From contig OX235277.1 of assembly GCA_944472155.2 (NCBI GenBank), forward strand, positions 40,564,758-40,628,757: 64,000 bases of DNA. The letters are read 5' to 3'. The position numbers and the translations under genes were made by a program. This document shows positions 32,840-43,010 of this stretch, piece by piece (positions within the stretch are counted from its first letter, which is position 1; every line of letters begins with the position of its first letter). Source of the DNA: Trichobilharzia szidati (lineage: Eukaryota > Platyhelminthes > Trematoda > Strigeidida > Schistosomatidae). The notes under the pieces were generated by a model, which was not told where the DNA came from, made no database searches, and worked only from the letters and a program-made list of their open reading frames with translations.

Positions 32840-33990
32840 TACAAATACTGAATTTACTATGGAACATGAAATAATGGAAAGTTCCATTTCCTTGACACTG
32901 ACATGCAACGCCTGGAAGATGGTAGTCTCCAGAGGTCAATTTACCGAAAGTCTACTTGGAAAGGACAGTACCTACATTTTAATAGTTTTTATTCAAATAG
33001 CTTTAAACGAGCACTAGTCAATACTCTGTACCACAGAGCTGGGAGAATATGTCCTACAGAGAAATTAGAGGGAGAATTTATGTTCCTCGAAAAGATGTTG
33101 AAAAGCAACGGTTACCCTCAAAGATTCATTAACAAGTACTGAAGATCTGAAGGCTCAAATGTCAAACAAATCACAGTGTGAATAAAAAGCCCATCTACAT
33201 TCAACTTGATTACAAAGGTGTACACATTGCAGCAATGGTCAACAGAAGATTGAGGATGTCACTAGACAGAGCCTATCCTGCAGCTTGCTAAGTTGGTTCC
33301 CGTCTATCAAACAACTTGCTCTTTGGTACAATCAAAAATCGACAGATATCCTTCTCATGTTGACAATTCCAACTGTATATACAAATTTACATGTATTTGT
33401 GGGAGCACTTACATTGGAAGGACAGAAAGAAGAGCATACCTCCGATTTTCTAAACATGTGCCAAAAAGCCTACGTCTCAAGGAAACAAATGCATTCAACA
33501 GTGCCATGGCCAGGTATCTCCTTGACATGGGTCATGAAGTGGACGTCAGAAGATCGTCCAAAATTATCAGTATGCAAAAGAGTTCAGTTCTCTTTAAGCC
33601 TGCAGAAGCAATCTCCATCAAGCTCCTGAAACCTGATTTATACGTTCAGAAAGAAGCGGTTATCAGTCTTTCATTGTCCTGCTGCCTGGTAACTGGATGT
33701 TTTCATCCTCTCTCTCTCATCTAATTACGTAACACCGGAAGTTTCCATTGTGTATGATTATTATTGTTTGGCATAAAGTGATTATTTTTATTATTAGCAT
33801 TGTGCGCATGTATTGATTGATTTTTTGTTCAAAAATGAAATCTCTATGCAAGTATGTTAAAATTGTTTCTGTAGATATACTTAATACTCACTTTGGCCTG
33901 TAAGCAGCTGATGAGAGGCCAACGAAATAAATAATGATGGTACCATTTTATTCTGCAAAATCCGCTGTTGTTCTTGCTTTATTCGAAAAT
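32840..33990 (+). pseudogene. PLE-B RT end and GIY-YIG endonuclease, broken
   Basis: First frame 32903-33142: LEDGSLQRSIYRKSTWKGQY and YNGYPQRF-like SNGYPQRFINKY. A damaged linker follows (RAYPAACxVGSRLS-like, near 33270). The frame 33293-33724 has CIYKFTCICGSTYIGRTERR (GIY-YIG core), RYLLDMGHEVDVRRSSKIIS, and LKPDLYVQKEAVISLSLSCC at the end. The 3' untranslated region holds a hammerhead. PLE-B differs from PLE-A by the longer C-terminus. Broken in the linker. Confidence 0.85.
33904..33956 (+). ncRNA. Hammerhead ribozyme motif at the PLE-B 3' end
   Basis: Helix I is GCAG (33904-33907) with CTGC (33953-33956). CTGATGA lies at 33908-33914. A short helix II region GAGGCCAAC has only the closing G-C pair. 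GAAA is at 33924-33927. Helix III is ATAAA (33927-33931) with TTTAT (33947-33951), and cleavage would follow U33952 (AUU). All core bases are present. The loop of helix III holds the palindrome ATGGTACCAT. Minimal hammerheads in PLE flanking repeats have been described in animals and are thought to act as dimers. Confidence 0.7.
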
Positions 33991-34239
33991 AATACTAATA
34001 AACCTGATAGATTTGTACCAAAATTTTCATCCGGGTTTTATTCACGTCTTACACAGAATCTTCGAGTAAAACAGGAAACTACAGTATATTACTCGACGGA
34101 ATCCTGTTCCATCTGTAACATGCTCAGACCCCAGACGTATTTGAAAATCCATCAAGAAGTATACTAAAAACCACTCGAAAGTGTACATGAGTATGGAATG
34201 TTCTTTCGAGGACGTAAATATATGGTTCATACAAAGTAT

Positions 34240-34440
34240 AACTGATGATAAAGGTTTTCTTGTATTTTCCAATGAATGAATGAAAGAGAGCAAACCGATA
34301 TTGTTGTTTTTAATGACATTTCGCTAACGATGCTGCTAATAGCTCTATCAAAGTAGTAATGCTAAACCAGAATTTACAAAATTTCAACTTATATATAACA
34401 ACTTAATCATCGTTCATCAGCATGGGGCACTTTTGCGTTT
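34240..34440 (+). repeat. Interspersed repeat, copy 1 (beside the gap)
   Basis: About 190 bases nearly repeated at 38520-38720 (CAATGAATGAATGAA, ATTGTTGTTTTTA, TATATAACAACTTAATCATCG, CAGCATGGGG). It ends at the N run. On the minus strand it starts with GCTGATGAACGATGATTAAG and has CATCGTTAGCGAAATGTC downstream. Family unknown. Confidence 0.8.
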
Positions 34441-34938
34441 NNNNNNNNNNNNNNNNNNNNNNNNNNNNNNNNNNNNNNNNNNNNNNNNNNNNNNNNNNNN
34501 NNNNNNNNNNNNNNNNNNNNNNNNNNNNNNNNNNNNNNNNNNNNNNNNNNNNNNNNNNNNNNNNNNNNNNNNNNNNNNNNNNNNNNNNNNNNNNNNNNNN
34601 NNNNNNNNNNNNNNNNNNNNNNNNNNNNNNNNNNNNNNNNNNNNNNNNNNNNNNNNNNNNNNNNNNNNNNNNNNNNNNNNNNNNNNNNNNNNNNNNNNNN
34701 NNNNNNNNNNNNNNNNNNNNNNNNNNNNNNNNNNNNNNNNNNNNNNNNNNNNNNNNNNNNNNNNNNNNNNNNNNNNNNNNNNNNNNNNNNNNNNNNNNNN
34801 NNNNNNNNNNNNNNNNNNNNNNNNNNNNNNNNNNNNNNNNNNNNNNNNNNNNNNNNNNNNNNNNNNNNNNNNNNNNNNNNNNNNNNNNNNNNNNNNNNNN
34901 NNNNNNNNNNNNNNNNNNNNNNNNNNNNNNNNNNNNNN
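34441..34938. other. Assembly gap (N run)
   Basis: 498 consecutive N, inside the region where the SENP gene is expected to continue. Confidence 0.99.
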
Positions 34939-35080
34939 AAGAGTCCCAAACTAGGTTAGGTGGTTTTCCAATGGTTCTCTAACTGATGTCATTCAGCTCA
35001 TGATGAAATCCTTCAACCAATCAAACAAAATCCCGACAAGAAGAAAACCAATACTTGAAATATTTTATGAGTATTATAAC
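34939..35080 (+). mobile_element. SINE-alpha 3' half (fragment)
   Basis: Starts in AAGAGTCCCAAACTAGG at the gap edge; the GAAAC part is deleted, and the tail TCATGATGAAATCCTTCAAC follows up to CCAATACTTGAA. Confidence 0.75.
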
Positions 35081-35130
35081 CACCAGGAAAGGCGTGAACA
35101 TAGAAAAAAGCATCATCAACACAAACTTAC

Positions 35131-35210
35131 ATCAACTGTTTTAAACACTTTGTATTTCCCCCACCCATTGAATCATAGTATGTTATACTTTTGGCGCGTA
35201 AATCGATACA
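35131..35210 (-). CDS. SENP1: SENP1-like SUMO protease, exon with catalytic Asp
   Basis: 80-nt exon on the minus strand, entered from TTTCAAG and left at GTAAGT. It reads CIDLRAKSITYYDSMGGGNT then KCLKQL. SENP/Ulp1 proteases have this segment right after the catalytic His exon; the Asp of YYDS is the second member of the His-Asp-Cys triad. It starts in phase 0, matching the end of the exon at 41463, and ends two bases into a codon. The next exon, with the oxyanion Gln and catalytic Cys, was not found. No stop or frameshift. Confidence 0.85.
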
Positions 35211-35269
35211 CTTGAAAGCAATGCGATAAGCGAAACAACAATGAGTATTATTATTAGAAACAGATACAC

Positions 35270-35825
35270 ACATATAATATATATAGGACAGCATACTACG
35301 AAATATTTGATCAGATCAATACATGAAGAAATGTTGACCGCATTCTAATAGCTTGTTCTACTTCCAAAATTAGTACAAAAACTAGACAGAAGTTGAACCA
35401 TAAATTGTATAAGCTGGTTATTTATAACTCCGACAGTGCAGTTTAAAGTGCTCATGTGAATTTCATCCGGGAAGTGATATCAACTAGGTGAGAACCAGCG
35501 GTAGCAGTCAGCGCCTATCTCTATCCACAACTGACCCAAGCGTTGTCAACTTACCACTATTCAAAGGCAGTGTCACTAGCATGCATGCAAATGTAGCTGG
35601 TGTCAAGTGTGACCGGGTGAAGAACTCCTCTGGTCATGGTGCGCCATGCCTTCATCAGATGAAAACTTATACAAAATCCTATCTCCATCAAGCCAGTAGA
35701 TTCCGATTAGCTGAAGGTGAAAATGAGTGGTTGTGATTGATTTTGAGGCAGTTATAAAATTGTTTATACCTATATATATACATATGCGAACATGAACAAA
35801 ACAATCATTGATTGTTAAAAATATT
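35270..35825. other. Unrecognised sequence
   Basis: A plus frame at 35488-35736 exists but shows no family motif. Probably an old repeat inside a SENP intron. TATA-rich runs at 35276 and 35772. Confidence 0.4.
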
Positions 35826-35829
35826 ATTA

Positions 35830-36712
35830 TTTATTATTTATCTAGAAGACCTGGATTTCGCGCGTGGATGATTTATGTTTGATGTCACACAAAATCGAAG
35901 ACTTACAAGCAAAAACCGACAAACTGGTCGAAGGAGCAGCCAGAGAAGACAGGACTCCAGGTGAATATAGACAAGACGGAGGTTATGAAAATAACCAACT
36001 AACCAACAACAACAGCAGCAGCAACATCCAGAGCCAATCACATTCAACGGGAGGGATTTGAAAGAGGTTACTTCTTTCACTAATCTAGGGAGCATTGCCT
36101 CAACCACAGGAGGAACAGACGAGGATGTCAAATTGAGAATCGGGAAGGCGAGAAACACATTCATCAACCTGAAACCAATCTGGAAATCTTCGTCACTCAG
36201 CCTGCATCAACAACAAAATTCGGATTTTCAATACAAACGTCAAGTCAGTCAGTTCTTCTATACGGATGGATCAGAAACTTGGCGGGTCACAAAGAATATT
36301 TTCAACAGCCTGTTGCAGACCTTTATCAACAGCTGTCTTCGTTCTATACTGAAGATCAGATGGCCGGGAAGAACAAGAACCAACAAGAAACTATGGGAAC
36401 AAACAAAACAAGAACCAATCGCTCAACAAATATGCAGGAGAAAGTGGAGATGGATTGGACACTCACTCGCTGAGGAGGCCACTGGGTGACATCGCGCGTC
36501 AGGCCAGTGCTCGAGTGGAACCCGAAAGGGAAGCGGCGAGTGGGACGTTCAAGGGTGACATGGAGGAGATCGTGTGAAGAGGAGTTGAAACAGTATGGAC
36601 TAACATGGATGCAGGTGAAAAGTACAGCAGAAGACAGAAGCAAGTGGAGACGTGTAGTTGAAGACCTATGTTCCACTAGGAACCCAAGGGAACAATAACA
36701 ATAATAATAATT
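35830..36712 (+). mobile_element. RTE-A 3' fragment starting at the FADD box
   Basis: Begins at ACCTGGATTTCGCGCGTGGA, with the same 4-base insertion in the RT FADD box as the full element. It continues through KIEDLQAKTDKLVE, ARNTFINLKPIWKSSSLSLH, a TETWRVTKNIF-like part, and GKRRVGRSRVTWRRSCEEEL, then CSTRNPREQ and AAT repeats. Several frameshifts. A small direct duplication (CAGTCAGTCAG) near 36245. It faces the minus copy at 36713 tail to tail. Confidence 0.85.
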
Positions 36713-37215
36713 ATTCCCTTGGGTTCCGAATGGAACATACGGCTTCAACAACACATTTTCACTTTCGTCTATTTTCTACCGTCCTCTTCAGCTGGCTAAC
36801 TCCACGACAGCACATAATCTCTTATCTCCTCCAACAACTCACACAATCTAATCCATGTCACTCTCGCACTGACGGCCCACTCATCGCCGCGTCCCATTGG
36901 GATTCTTACTCGAGCGATGGCCTGCATTGCGCGCGATGTCATTCGACGGCTCCTCAATATATGCCCACTCAATCCATCTCCATTATCTCTCACATATTTG
37001 TTGAGCAATAGGCTCTTAGTTGTTTTGTTCCCGGACAGAGTTCCTTGTTACTAATTCTTTCTGGTCTGCTGGCCATCTGATCTTCAGCATGGAGCCAGCC
37101 AGCGAAGTGAGCAGTTGTTGATAAACGTCTGCAGCTACCTGTGGGAAATCCTTTTCGTGACGCACACGCAGTGCAAGTTGCTCGCCCATATATAAATAGT
37201 ATTGATTTCAACTAC
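36713..37215 (-). mobile_element. RTE-A 3' fragment, tail-to-tail with its neighbour
   Basis: The plus strand begins TTATTCCCTTGGGTTCCGAA, the reverse of the RTE-A 3' end, and runs 5'-ward through the WRRSCEEE-equivalent and the LLYG-equivalent regions to about 37215. It is more diverged than the plus copy. The two 3' tails meet in AAT repeats. Confidence 0.8.
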
Positions 37216-37725
37216 GAATGGGATCGATTCAATACTCTTGTCTACTTCAATCGTCTTATTTACTGACTTGTCATAATTCACATACCTAAGTATGCACATA
37301 ATCAATCAATAATTAATCTGAATACAACTCAAAAACCATATATAATATATATATTCACTTATAAGGTTGAGGCTGTTGTGTGCGCGCTAGCAATATTGAA
37401 TCTAGCTTCTTGAGTATGGAAGACAGAACAAAACTGTGACACGGCTACCACTGGCGGGAAATAAGGCAGTTACAGCTTCGGTAGACTATGGCGCATTCTA
37501 AACTGAAATAGGTTTAGTTAGGGTCATGATGTGAAGTGTCACTGTGGTTTGTAAAACTATAAAACGATGCCGTAAATCATATTATCTTCGTATAGCTATC
37601 GATGAGACATAACGAAGTGATTTTTCTCATTCTCTTGCATTTCAAGTGGAACATAGGGCATCCCCATCTGTGACGTTTCAGTAGAGGTAGTTGTTAGAAC
37701 AGACAAGCCTCTTTTGTTATAGCCA
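37216..37725. other. No gene seen
   Basis: AT-rich intron sequence with a TATA run at 37340. A short RTE-like phrase (CAAGTGGAACATAGGGCATC) lies near 37645. No gene. Confidence 0.45.
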
Positions 37726-37729
37726 TGGA

Positions 37730-38460
37730 GTTATAATTTCTGCATGTATTGTTGACACGACATCCGGCTATCAACCAAGGGACGTGTGTACTGCTCATCA
37801 GTTCGCTTCGTCCTTCTCTATGGTGGTGAGACGTGGCCATTGAGAGCGGAAGACATGAAGAGATTGTCTGTTTTTGACCACAGATGTTTACGATCTCTTT
37901 CTCACGTTAGGTGGTATAATAAGGTAAGCAATGTTGACGTAAGGCTTAGTGTTGGGCAAAGAGGGAAAATCAATCGACGAGGCTATAAAGTTACATAGAT
38001 TGAGATGGCTAGGTCACGTGCTGCGCATGCCTAATCATCGTCTCCCCCGACGGACGGGCATTACTAGCTGATATAGGTAGGTGCAGGTTGGAAAAGAGTA
38101 AGTGGTGGCCAAACGAAAACATGGCCTCATCAATCCATGAAATCCTTGATAGTTAAACTGAGTGAGGTAGGGAGATGCAGACTTCCGGGTTGGGGCCCAC
38201 CCTCGGGACTCCAAGAATCAATGGCTGGAGACAATAGGTGACATGGCTCAAAGCTGTTGTCAATGGCTTACGCAGATGTATTCAGTCTCTGTAATCTTCC
38301 ATATTCCTTTCTACCATTACTCATTCTATTTCACTCTTATACTTGTCAAAACTCTATTGGATCTCTTCACTCATTTTCTTGTCTACCTTTGTGTGCTCTT
38401 TGGAACGTGGCAACTCGAACTGCTGTACTTCGGTGCCAAGTTCTATGTTGAATCCAGCCA
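37730..38460 (+). mobile_element. RTE-B C-terminal and 3' fragment
   Basis: Encodes SSVRFVLLYGGETWPLRAED, then the RLRWLGHVLRMPNHR segment, and GDMAQSCCQWLTQMYSVSVI after a frame change. The 3' region has GAACGTGGCAACTCGAACTG. RT is absent. Several frameshifts. Confidence 0.8.
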
Positions 38461-38519
38461 GCCAGCCAACACGATAATCATACTGGAGACTACTGATTCG
38501 TGTATTTATTCATTATAAT

Positions 38520-38720
38520 AAAGGTTGTTTTTTATATTTCCCAATGAATGAATGAAAAAGAGTAAAACGATATTGTTGTTTTTACTAACGTTTCGCTATT
38601 TAATGCTGCTGTTAATAGCATGTATCAAAGTAGTATTATTAAACCAGAATTGACAAAATCCACTCAGCTTATATATAACAACTTAATCATCGCTCCTCAG
38701 CATGGGGTCATTTTTGCGTT
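38520..38720 (+). repeat. Interspersed repeat, copy 2
   Basis: Second copy of the unknown family at 34240-34440. Here it continues past CAGCATGGGGTCATTTTTGC, so the missing continuation of copy 1 may be in the gap. Confidence 0.8.
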
Positions 38721-38858
38721 GTCAAATTGGCCAGTTGGTAAAGATAAGAAAACCAGGTGTGGATAGATGGATTTGATCAGAGTGTTGTAAAATTATAAAA
38801 GCAGTATGTGTGTTTACATAATGAAATTGCTTATCACACGTTCGTGTTGATCTTGTCA

Positions 38859-39197
38859 TGTGGTGAGAGCTGTCTACTAGTCGAATTGGTAGACAGTAAT
38901 TTACGTCAATATTTACGTTCCCAAGATTTGTCGTGAGAAAATGTGAACAAAGATTGATTCAAAACCGACCACAGCAGACTTTGCGTAGGCGGATGCAGTG
39001 AACACATAGAGGATTTGACATTCAAGAAACAGTCACAAATAGATGAAAGATTAACTTTACGTGAGAAACAACCAATCGGAAGACTGTGTTTGTTTGTTTG
39101 TTTAAATATCCATAGTAATGTACATGCAAATATATAAATATGCGTTGATTTCCTTAATAAATGATCTGTTGCCTGGCCCTTGTCTTTTGTTGTTACA
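38859..39197 (+). mobile_element. 5' LTR of a deleted Ty3/gypsy-like element
   Basis: Starts TGTGGTGAGAGC and ends GTTGTTACA. It contains AATAAATGATC as a possible polyadenylation signal near the end. The sequence TTTGGTGTCGCTGCC just after it sits where the primer-binding site should be; I cannot name the tRNA. The same LTR family occurs at 12452 and 46235. Confidence 0.85.
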
Positions 39198-39221
39198 TTT
39201 GGTGTCGCTGCCTACCGACAA

Positions 39222-39536
39222 ATGGAAAGCCTATGCCCTGCAGTTTTTGATGGAGACATATGGATCTTCGGGTAGGACTTCGAGGCTTCTTCGCAGTTAA
39301 GTGGCGTCCAAGATCTGTCAGCGATGAGGCTGCTACTTGGGACGCTGCTGGGAGGTCGGGAGAGAGCAGCATATGAAAGTGTGAGGCGAAATACCTACGA
39401 ATGTGCGACAGGGTCAGGCAAACAGTTTCCAAAGTGGGAAGGACCATACACAGTCACAAAAAGACGGGGTCAAGTATATACCATCAGAAGAGGTAACAAA
39501 CAAAAACGAGTTAACGCCAGTCAGATCCAACGATGA
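39222..39536 (+). pseudogene. Gag start fused to integrase C-terminus by an internal deletion
   Basis: One frame with a single TAG (codon 18): MESLCPAVFDGDIWIFG, stop, DFEASSQLSGVQDLSAMRLL, then GGRERAAYESVRR (Gag), then directly GKQFPKWEGPYTVTKRRGQV and RVNASQIQR, the SH3-like carboxyl end of a retroelement integrase. The junction lies near codons 65-70. Protease, RT, RNase H and most of integrase are deleted. Gag would form particles and integrase would insert DNA in an intact element; this copy does neither. Confidence 0.8.
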
Positions 39537-39637
39537 GTGCATTGGGACAAGCCGGTCTGTAACAATCATCAACGAGAGGATGCATCACCCAGAAGGTTGG
39601 AACGCCTGCGCGCGAAGCTATTTGACGGGGGGACGAG

Positions 39638-39702
39638 TGTGGTGAGAGCTGTCTACTAGCCAAAGTGGTAGACAGTAATTTACGTCAGTCATTTCGTATC
39701 CA
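39638..39702 (+). mobile_element. 3' LTR, truncated after about 65 bases
   Basis: Begins TGTGGTGAGAGCTGTCTACT right after the purine-rich GACGGGGGGACGAG, a likely polypurine tract. Homology to the 5' LTR ends near 39702, where a minus-strand PLE follows. No target-site duplication can be checked because the end is lost. Confidence 0.8.
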
Positions 39703-40375
39703 CGTCAAAAACTATTTTAGTCCATCGTTCATTCCTATTCAGACAATTTGCATTCCACTTGATATGAAGTGCTTCTGATGATGTGAGACGTTCTTTGTGA
39801 TTTCTGAAATCTTTTTTCTGGATTATTTCAATATTGCCGAAATCAATTCTGTGACCCAATTCTATAGCGTAGCGTGTATACGATCTATGGCTGATGATTT
39901 TTTAAGCTTTCTTAGTTCAGGTGGATTTATCAATGGTCGAACAGATGCTCTGCTATACGGTGTTCATTTCTTCTGATTACCTTGATTTCTCTCTGGTGAT
40001 GTATGTCCGATGTATATATCGCATCACATTCCAACCAAGCATTTTATTTTATAGACACAATCAGATAGAGAATCTTTAGGGATTTGGTCTTTTACATGGA
40101 CATGGTTGCTTTGCAGTGTGTGTCTGATATTTTGAAGAAAACTCTTATATCGAGCTTATTGAGTACTCTTCTGATATCGTCTGACATCTCTGCTCTATAT
40201 GGAATGACAACTGTTGAGGTCCATGTTTTCGGAATACGTTTTCGACCATACTGAATGTCAGTGTTGATTTTGTTGATGAAGTTCTTTGGGGTAGTTGTTT
40301 TGCTTGAGAATCTCAGTAATGTTTGATATTTCTTCTTCATTTTTTTCTCTTTCTCATCCGTTAACATCAAAGAGT
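39703..40375 (-). pseudogene. PLE-D linker and GIY-YIG endonuclease, broken
   Basis: The minus frame 40092-40370 ends in TSTVVIPYRAEMSDDIRRVL and KLDIRVFFKISDTH, a linker form parallel to PLE-C (VVLPYKEGTSETLRR). Further on YIGHTSPERN and AIDRIH are readable between stops, marking the nuclease core. More diverged than PLE-C. No RT. Confidence 0.7.
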
Positions 40376-41025
40376 TTGCTCGTTTATTTATTGCTTAAAT
40401 TTCTGAGGATTAGTAGGTTGCAGCATTTTGCTGCAGTTGTTCCTGTCGTTGCTCCAGTCGTGATGACTTTTCCTAGTCTGACCTTCTTTTGTATGTACCT
40501 CAGCAGCGTGGGAGATATTTTTAAGTGATCAGTTAGTTAGAGTATTGTGTTCAGCAGGCGCCTTCTAGTTAAGTTAGACGAACCCTCAACACAGTATCAC
40601 TTCGTCATAACAGTGGTTTTGTTTTTACGGGGTAGGGTTGTTGGCCTCATGTTTAGCCGTCCTCCTTTTCTGGATTTACTGCCAGTTTGGTATGGTTTAC
40701 CAGTGTGTCAGCCGTTAATCGACCTCCGACCTCCTGTGTTGATGGTAAGTGTTCTATCACGAAAGCAGAGACGCATAAAAACAAGGACTGCTGGACAAAT
40801 ACTTCGTCCCTATCAGAAACTCTTCAGCGGTATGCACTCATGACCATACCGGAGATCGTATGAAGGACCTCAAAGTTACGAGACTAGTCCGTTGACTACT
40901 TGAGTATACTACAGTGATAATGATTTCATCTTTGTTAGACTATTTACAAAAATAGGTGAATGGTAGTCACCTAATATCTATAACTACTAATTAGATCAAT
41001 AAAAGGCATTAAAGTAGGTTCAGTA
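40376..41025 (-). other. Diverged sequence with a SINE-3-like piece
   Basis: At about 40600-40770 the plus strand resembles the reverse of SINE-3 (TTTTACGGGGTAGGGTTGTT, then CCTCCGACCTCCTGTGTTGA), with a weak B box. The rest is unrecognised. Confidence 0.4.
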
Positions 41026-41029
41026 GACA

Positions 41030-41405
41030 GGTCAACAACTGTCTTCGCTCTATACTCAAGATCAGATGGCCGAAAAGAATCACCAACAAGAAACTATGGG
41101 AACAAACAAAACAAGAACCAATCGCCAACCAACAAATATGCAAGAGAAAGAGGAGATTGGATTGGACACTCGCTGAGGAGGCCCCTGGCTGACATCGCGC
41201 GTCAGGCCATCGCTCCAGTGGAACCCGAAAATGAAGCGGTAGTGGGACGTCCAAGGGTGACATAGAGGAGATCGTGTGAAGAGGAATTGAAACAGTATGG
41301 ATTAACATAGATGCAGGTGAAAAGTACAACAGAAGACAGAAGCAAGTGGAGGTGTGCAGTTGAAGCCCTATGTTCCACTAGGAACCCAAGGGAACAATAC
41401 AATAC
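41030..41405 (+). mobile_element. RTE-A 3' fragment
   Basis: From GACAGGTCAACAACTGTCTT to the end AACCCAAGGGAACAATACAA. It encodes the CLRSILKIRWP-like, GHSLRRPL-like and SKWRCAVEALCST-like segments across frameshifts. It lies 60 bases downstream, on the gene strand, of the SENP exon at 41463. Confidence 0.8.
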
Positions 41406-41462
41406 AATATATACAGTAGACAGGTCAAACTGATCTTAAAAATGCCACTTCACTTCACTTAC

Positions 41463-41681
41463 AGACAGACACCAATGCATGCCTCTATCATGAATTGGGA
41501 CAAGTACAATATCTTGATCGAACAATTTCATTTGACGAGTCCAACGTCGTACACCAGGATAACCTCCACCATTTGGTGATGTCAGCTTTGCATAGAAAAA
41601 TGTTGATAGGACAGCGAGACGAGGTAGATTTGTTTGACGTTGACTTCGATGTTGCAGTAACTGCAAGTAGAAATTGATTAC
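41463..41681 (-). CDS. SENP1: SENP1-like SUMO protease, exon with catalytic His
   Basis: 219-nt exon (73 codons, phase 0 at both ends) on the minus strand, entered from TTACAG and left at GTAAGT. It reads VINFYLQLLQHRSQRQTN, then STFFYAKLTSPNGGGYPGVR, RWTRQMKLFDQDIVLVPIHD and MHWCLS. The C48 family core VINFYxxLL, the RWT...DIxxVPIH segment and the catalytic His in HWC are all present. SENP proteases process SUMO precursors and remove SUMO from proteins, usually in the nucleus or at nuclear pores. A GGG insertion after SPN is slightly longer than in human SENP1. Confidence 0.92.
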
Positions 41682-41939
41682 CTGTAATGTAATAAGCAAA
41701 TAAATAAAAGTCAGAGTTTTAAAATAAAACGGAAGTGAATTTTCATCTTAGAACTTCGCACAAAGCGTGTAGCACTTCATAAAAGTAGATACAAAGATAC
41801 AAAGAAGAAAGGAATGCAGAGGAACTCAGAATGATCTTGAGCCATGTCAAGTCACCAACAGTCTACAACTACTGACTCCTAACATCCGAGCCCCCCACCC
41901 ACCCACGCACTACGTCACTCAAAGCAGTAGTCAAAAACT

Positions 41940-42860
41940 TCACATAAAGTAATTGTGTAACTAGTAGTAATAACATAAATAAGAGAGAATATAAGGCATC
42001 TACAGTAGTTTTACCATATAAGGAGGGGACATCTGAGACCCTACGTAGGATTCTCAATAAAGCAGGAATTAGGGTGATGGCATTCAAACCTACAAACTCA
42101 CTCAGATAGGATAAGCTCTGTAGGCTAAAAGACCCAGTGGACCCAATTAAACAAAATAATATTATTTACAAAACACGCTGCAATGACTGTGAGTTAGGTC
42201 AACTACATAGGTCAAACTAGTAGGTCAGGGATAGTCAGATTATCAGAACATAAGAATTTAGCTAAGGGAAGAATGGTTGACCCCACCAGAGAAGATAAGT
42301 AATTTAGAAAAAAGCTCAGCAACTGCACTGCATGCATTAACAAACAACCACACAATAGGGTGAGAGAGGGTTCAAATTCTAAAGAGTAACATAGGTAGGT
42401 GGAGAGAGAGATTGATTACTAAATCATGGTTCATTGAGTCTACACCCAACACATGCAACAGAAATGACTCAATGCAAATACCAGAGACATGGAAGATATT
42501 ATTACCGCCGGTCAAATCAGAAGAGAATAATAAATAATCTTAAAATTCCATTTCAATTCAAGCACATCGAAACATTCGAACAAGTAACTTATTATGACTA
42601 TAGAAACACTCGTCTTATTTCCCATCTAATTGTAATTGATCAATAACACTCATATTATTATTATTTCTGAATGTACATTATCTCATATTGAATTTTATTC
42701 CAATATTTAATCGATTCCACTGATGTATATAAATGAAAGAAAGAAGTTTTGTAACTTGATATGATTATGAGCAATAGTCTGTGCTCGAAACATGGTCATC
42801 AGTTAATATTACTGTATAACAATCACTGTGTGATTTATCAAAGTAAAATCTTATCCATCA
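41940..42860 (+). mobile_element. PLE-C 3' part, broken
   Basis: Near copy of 6060-6925: STVVLPYKEGTSETLRR, a stop-interrupted nuclease (KHxLQxL region) and the 3' end with GCTCGAAACATGGTCATCAG. RT absent. It lies in a SENP intron, antisense to the gene. Confidence 0.75.
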
Positions 42861-42869
42861 TGGAGTTCA

Positions 42870-43010
42870 CATCAAAATGGATGCCAGGTTTTGGTTTGAC
42901 CCCGCTCCAACTCTTTTCCAACTCTATCCTATATCAACAAACATTATCTAACGAGGAAGGCGAGAGTATGGCGTGTGTAACACATGTCCTGGATATTTAA
43001 CTCGATACAA
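42870..43010 (-). mobile_element. RTE-B fragment
   Basis: The plus strand shows GCCAGGTTTTGGTTTGACCC, CAACAAACATTATCTAACG and GTAACACATGTCCTGG, the reverse of the RTE-B GHVLRMP-to-GSGWK region. About 140 bases. Confidence 0.6.

Noticed and set aside
34407..34982. Long frames made of X residues
   Set aside because: They span the N gap and have no sequence content.
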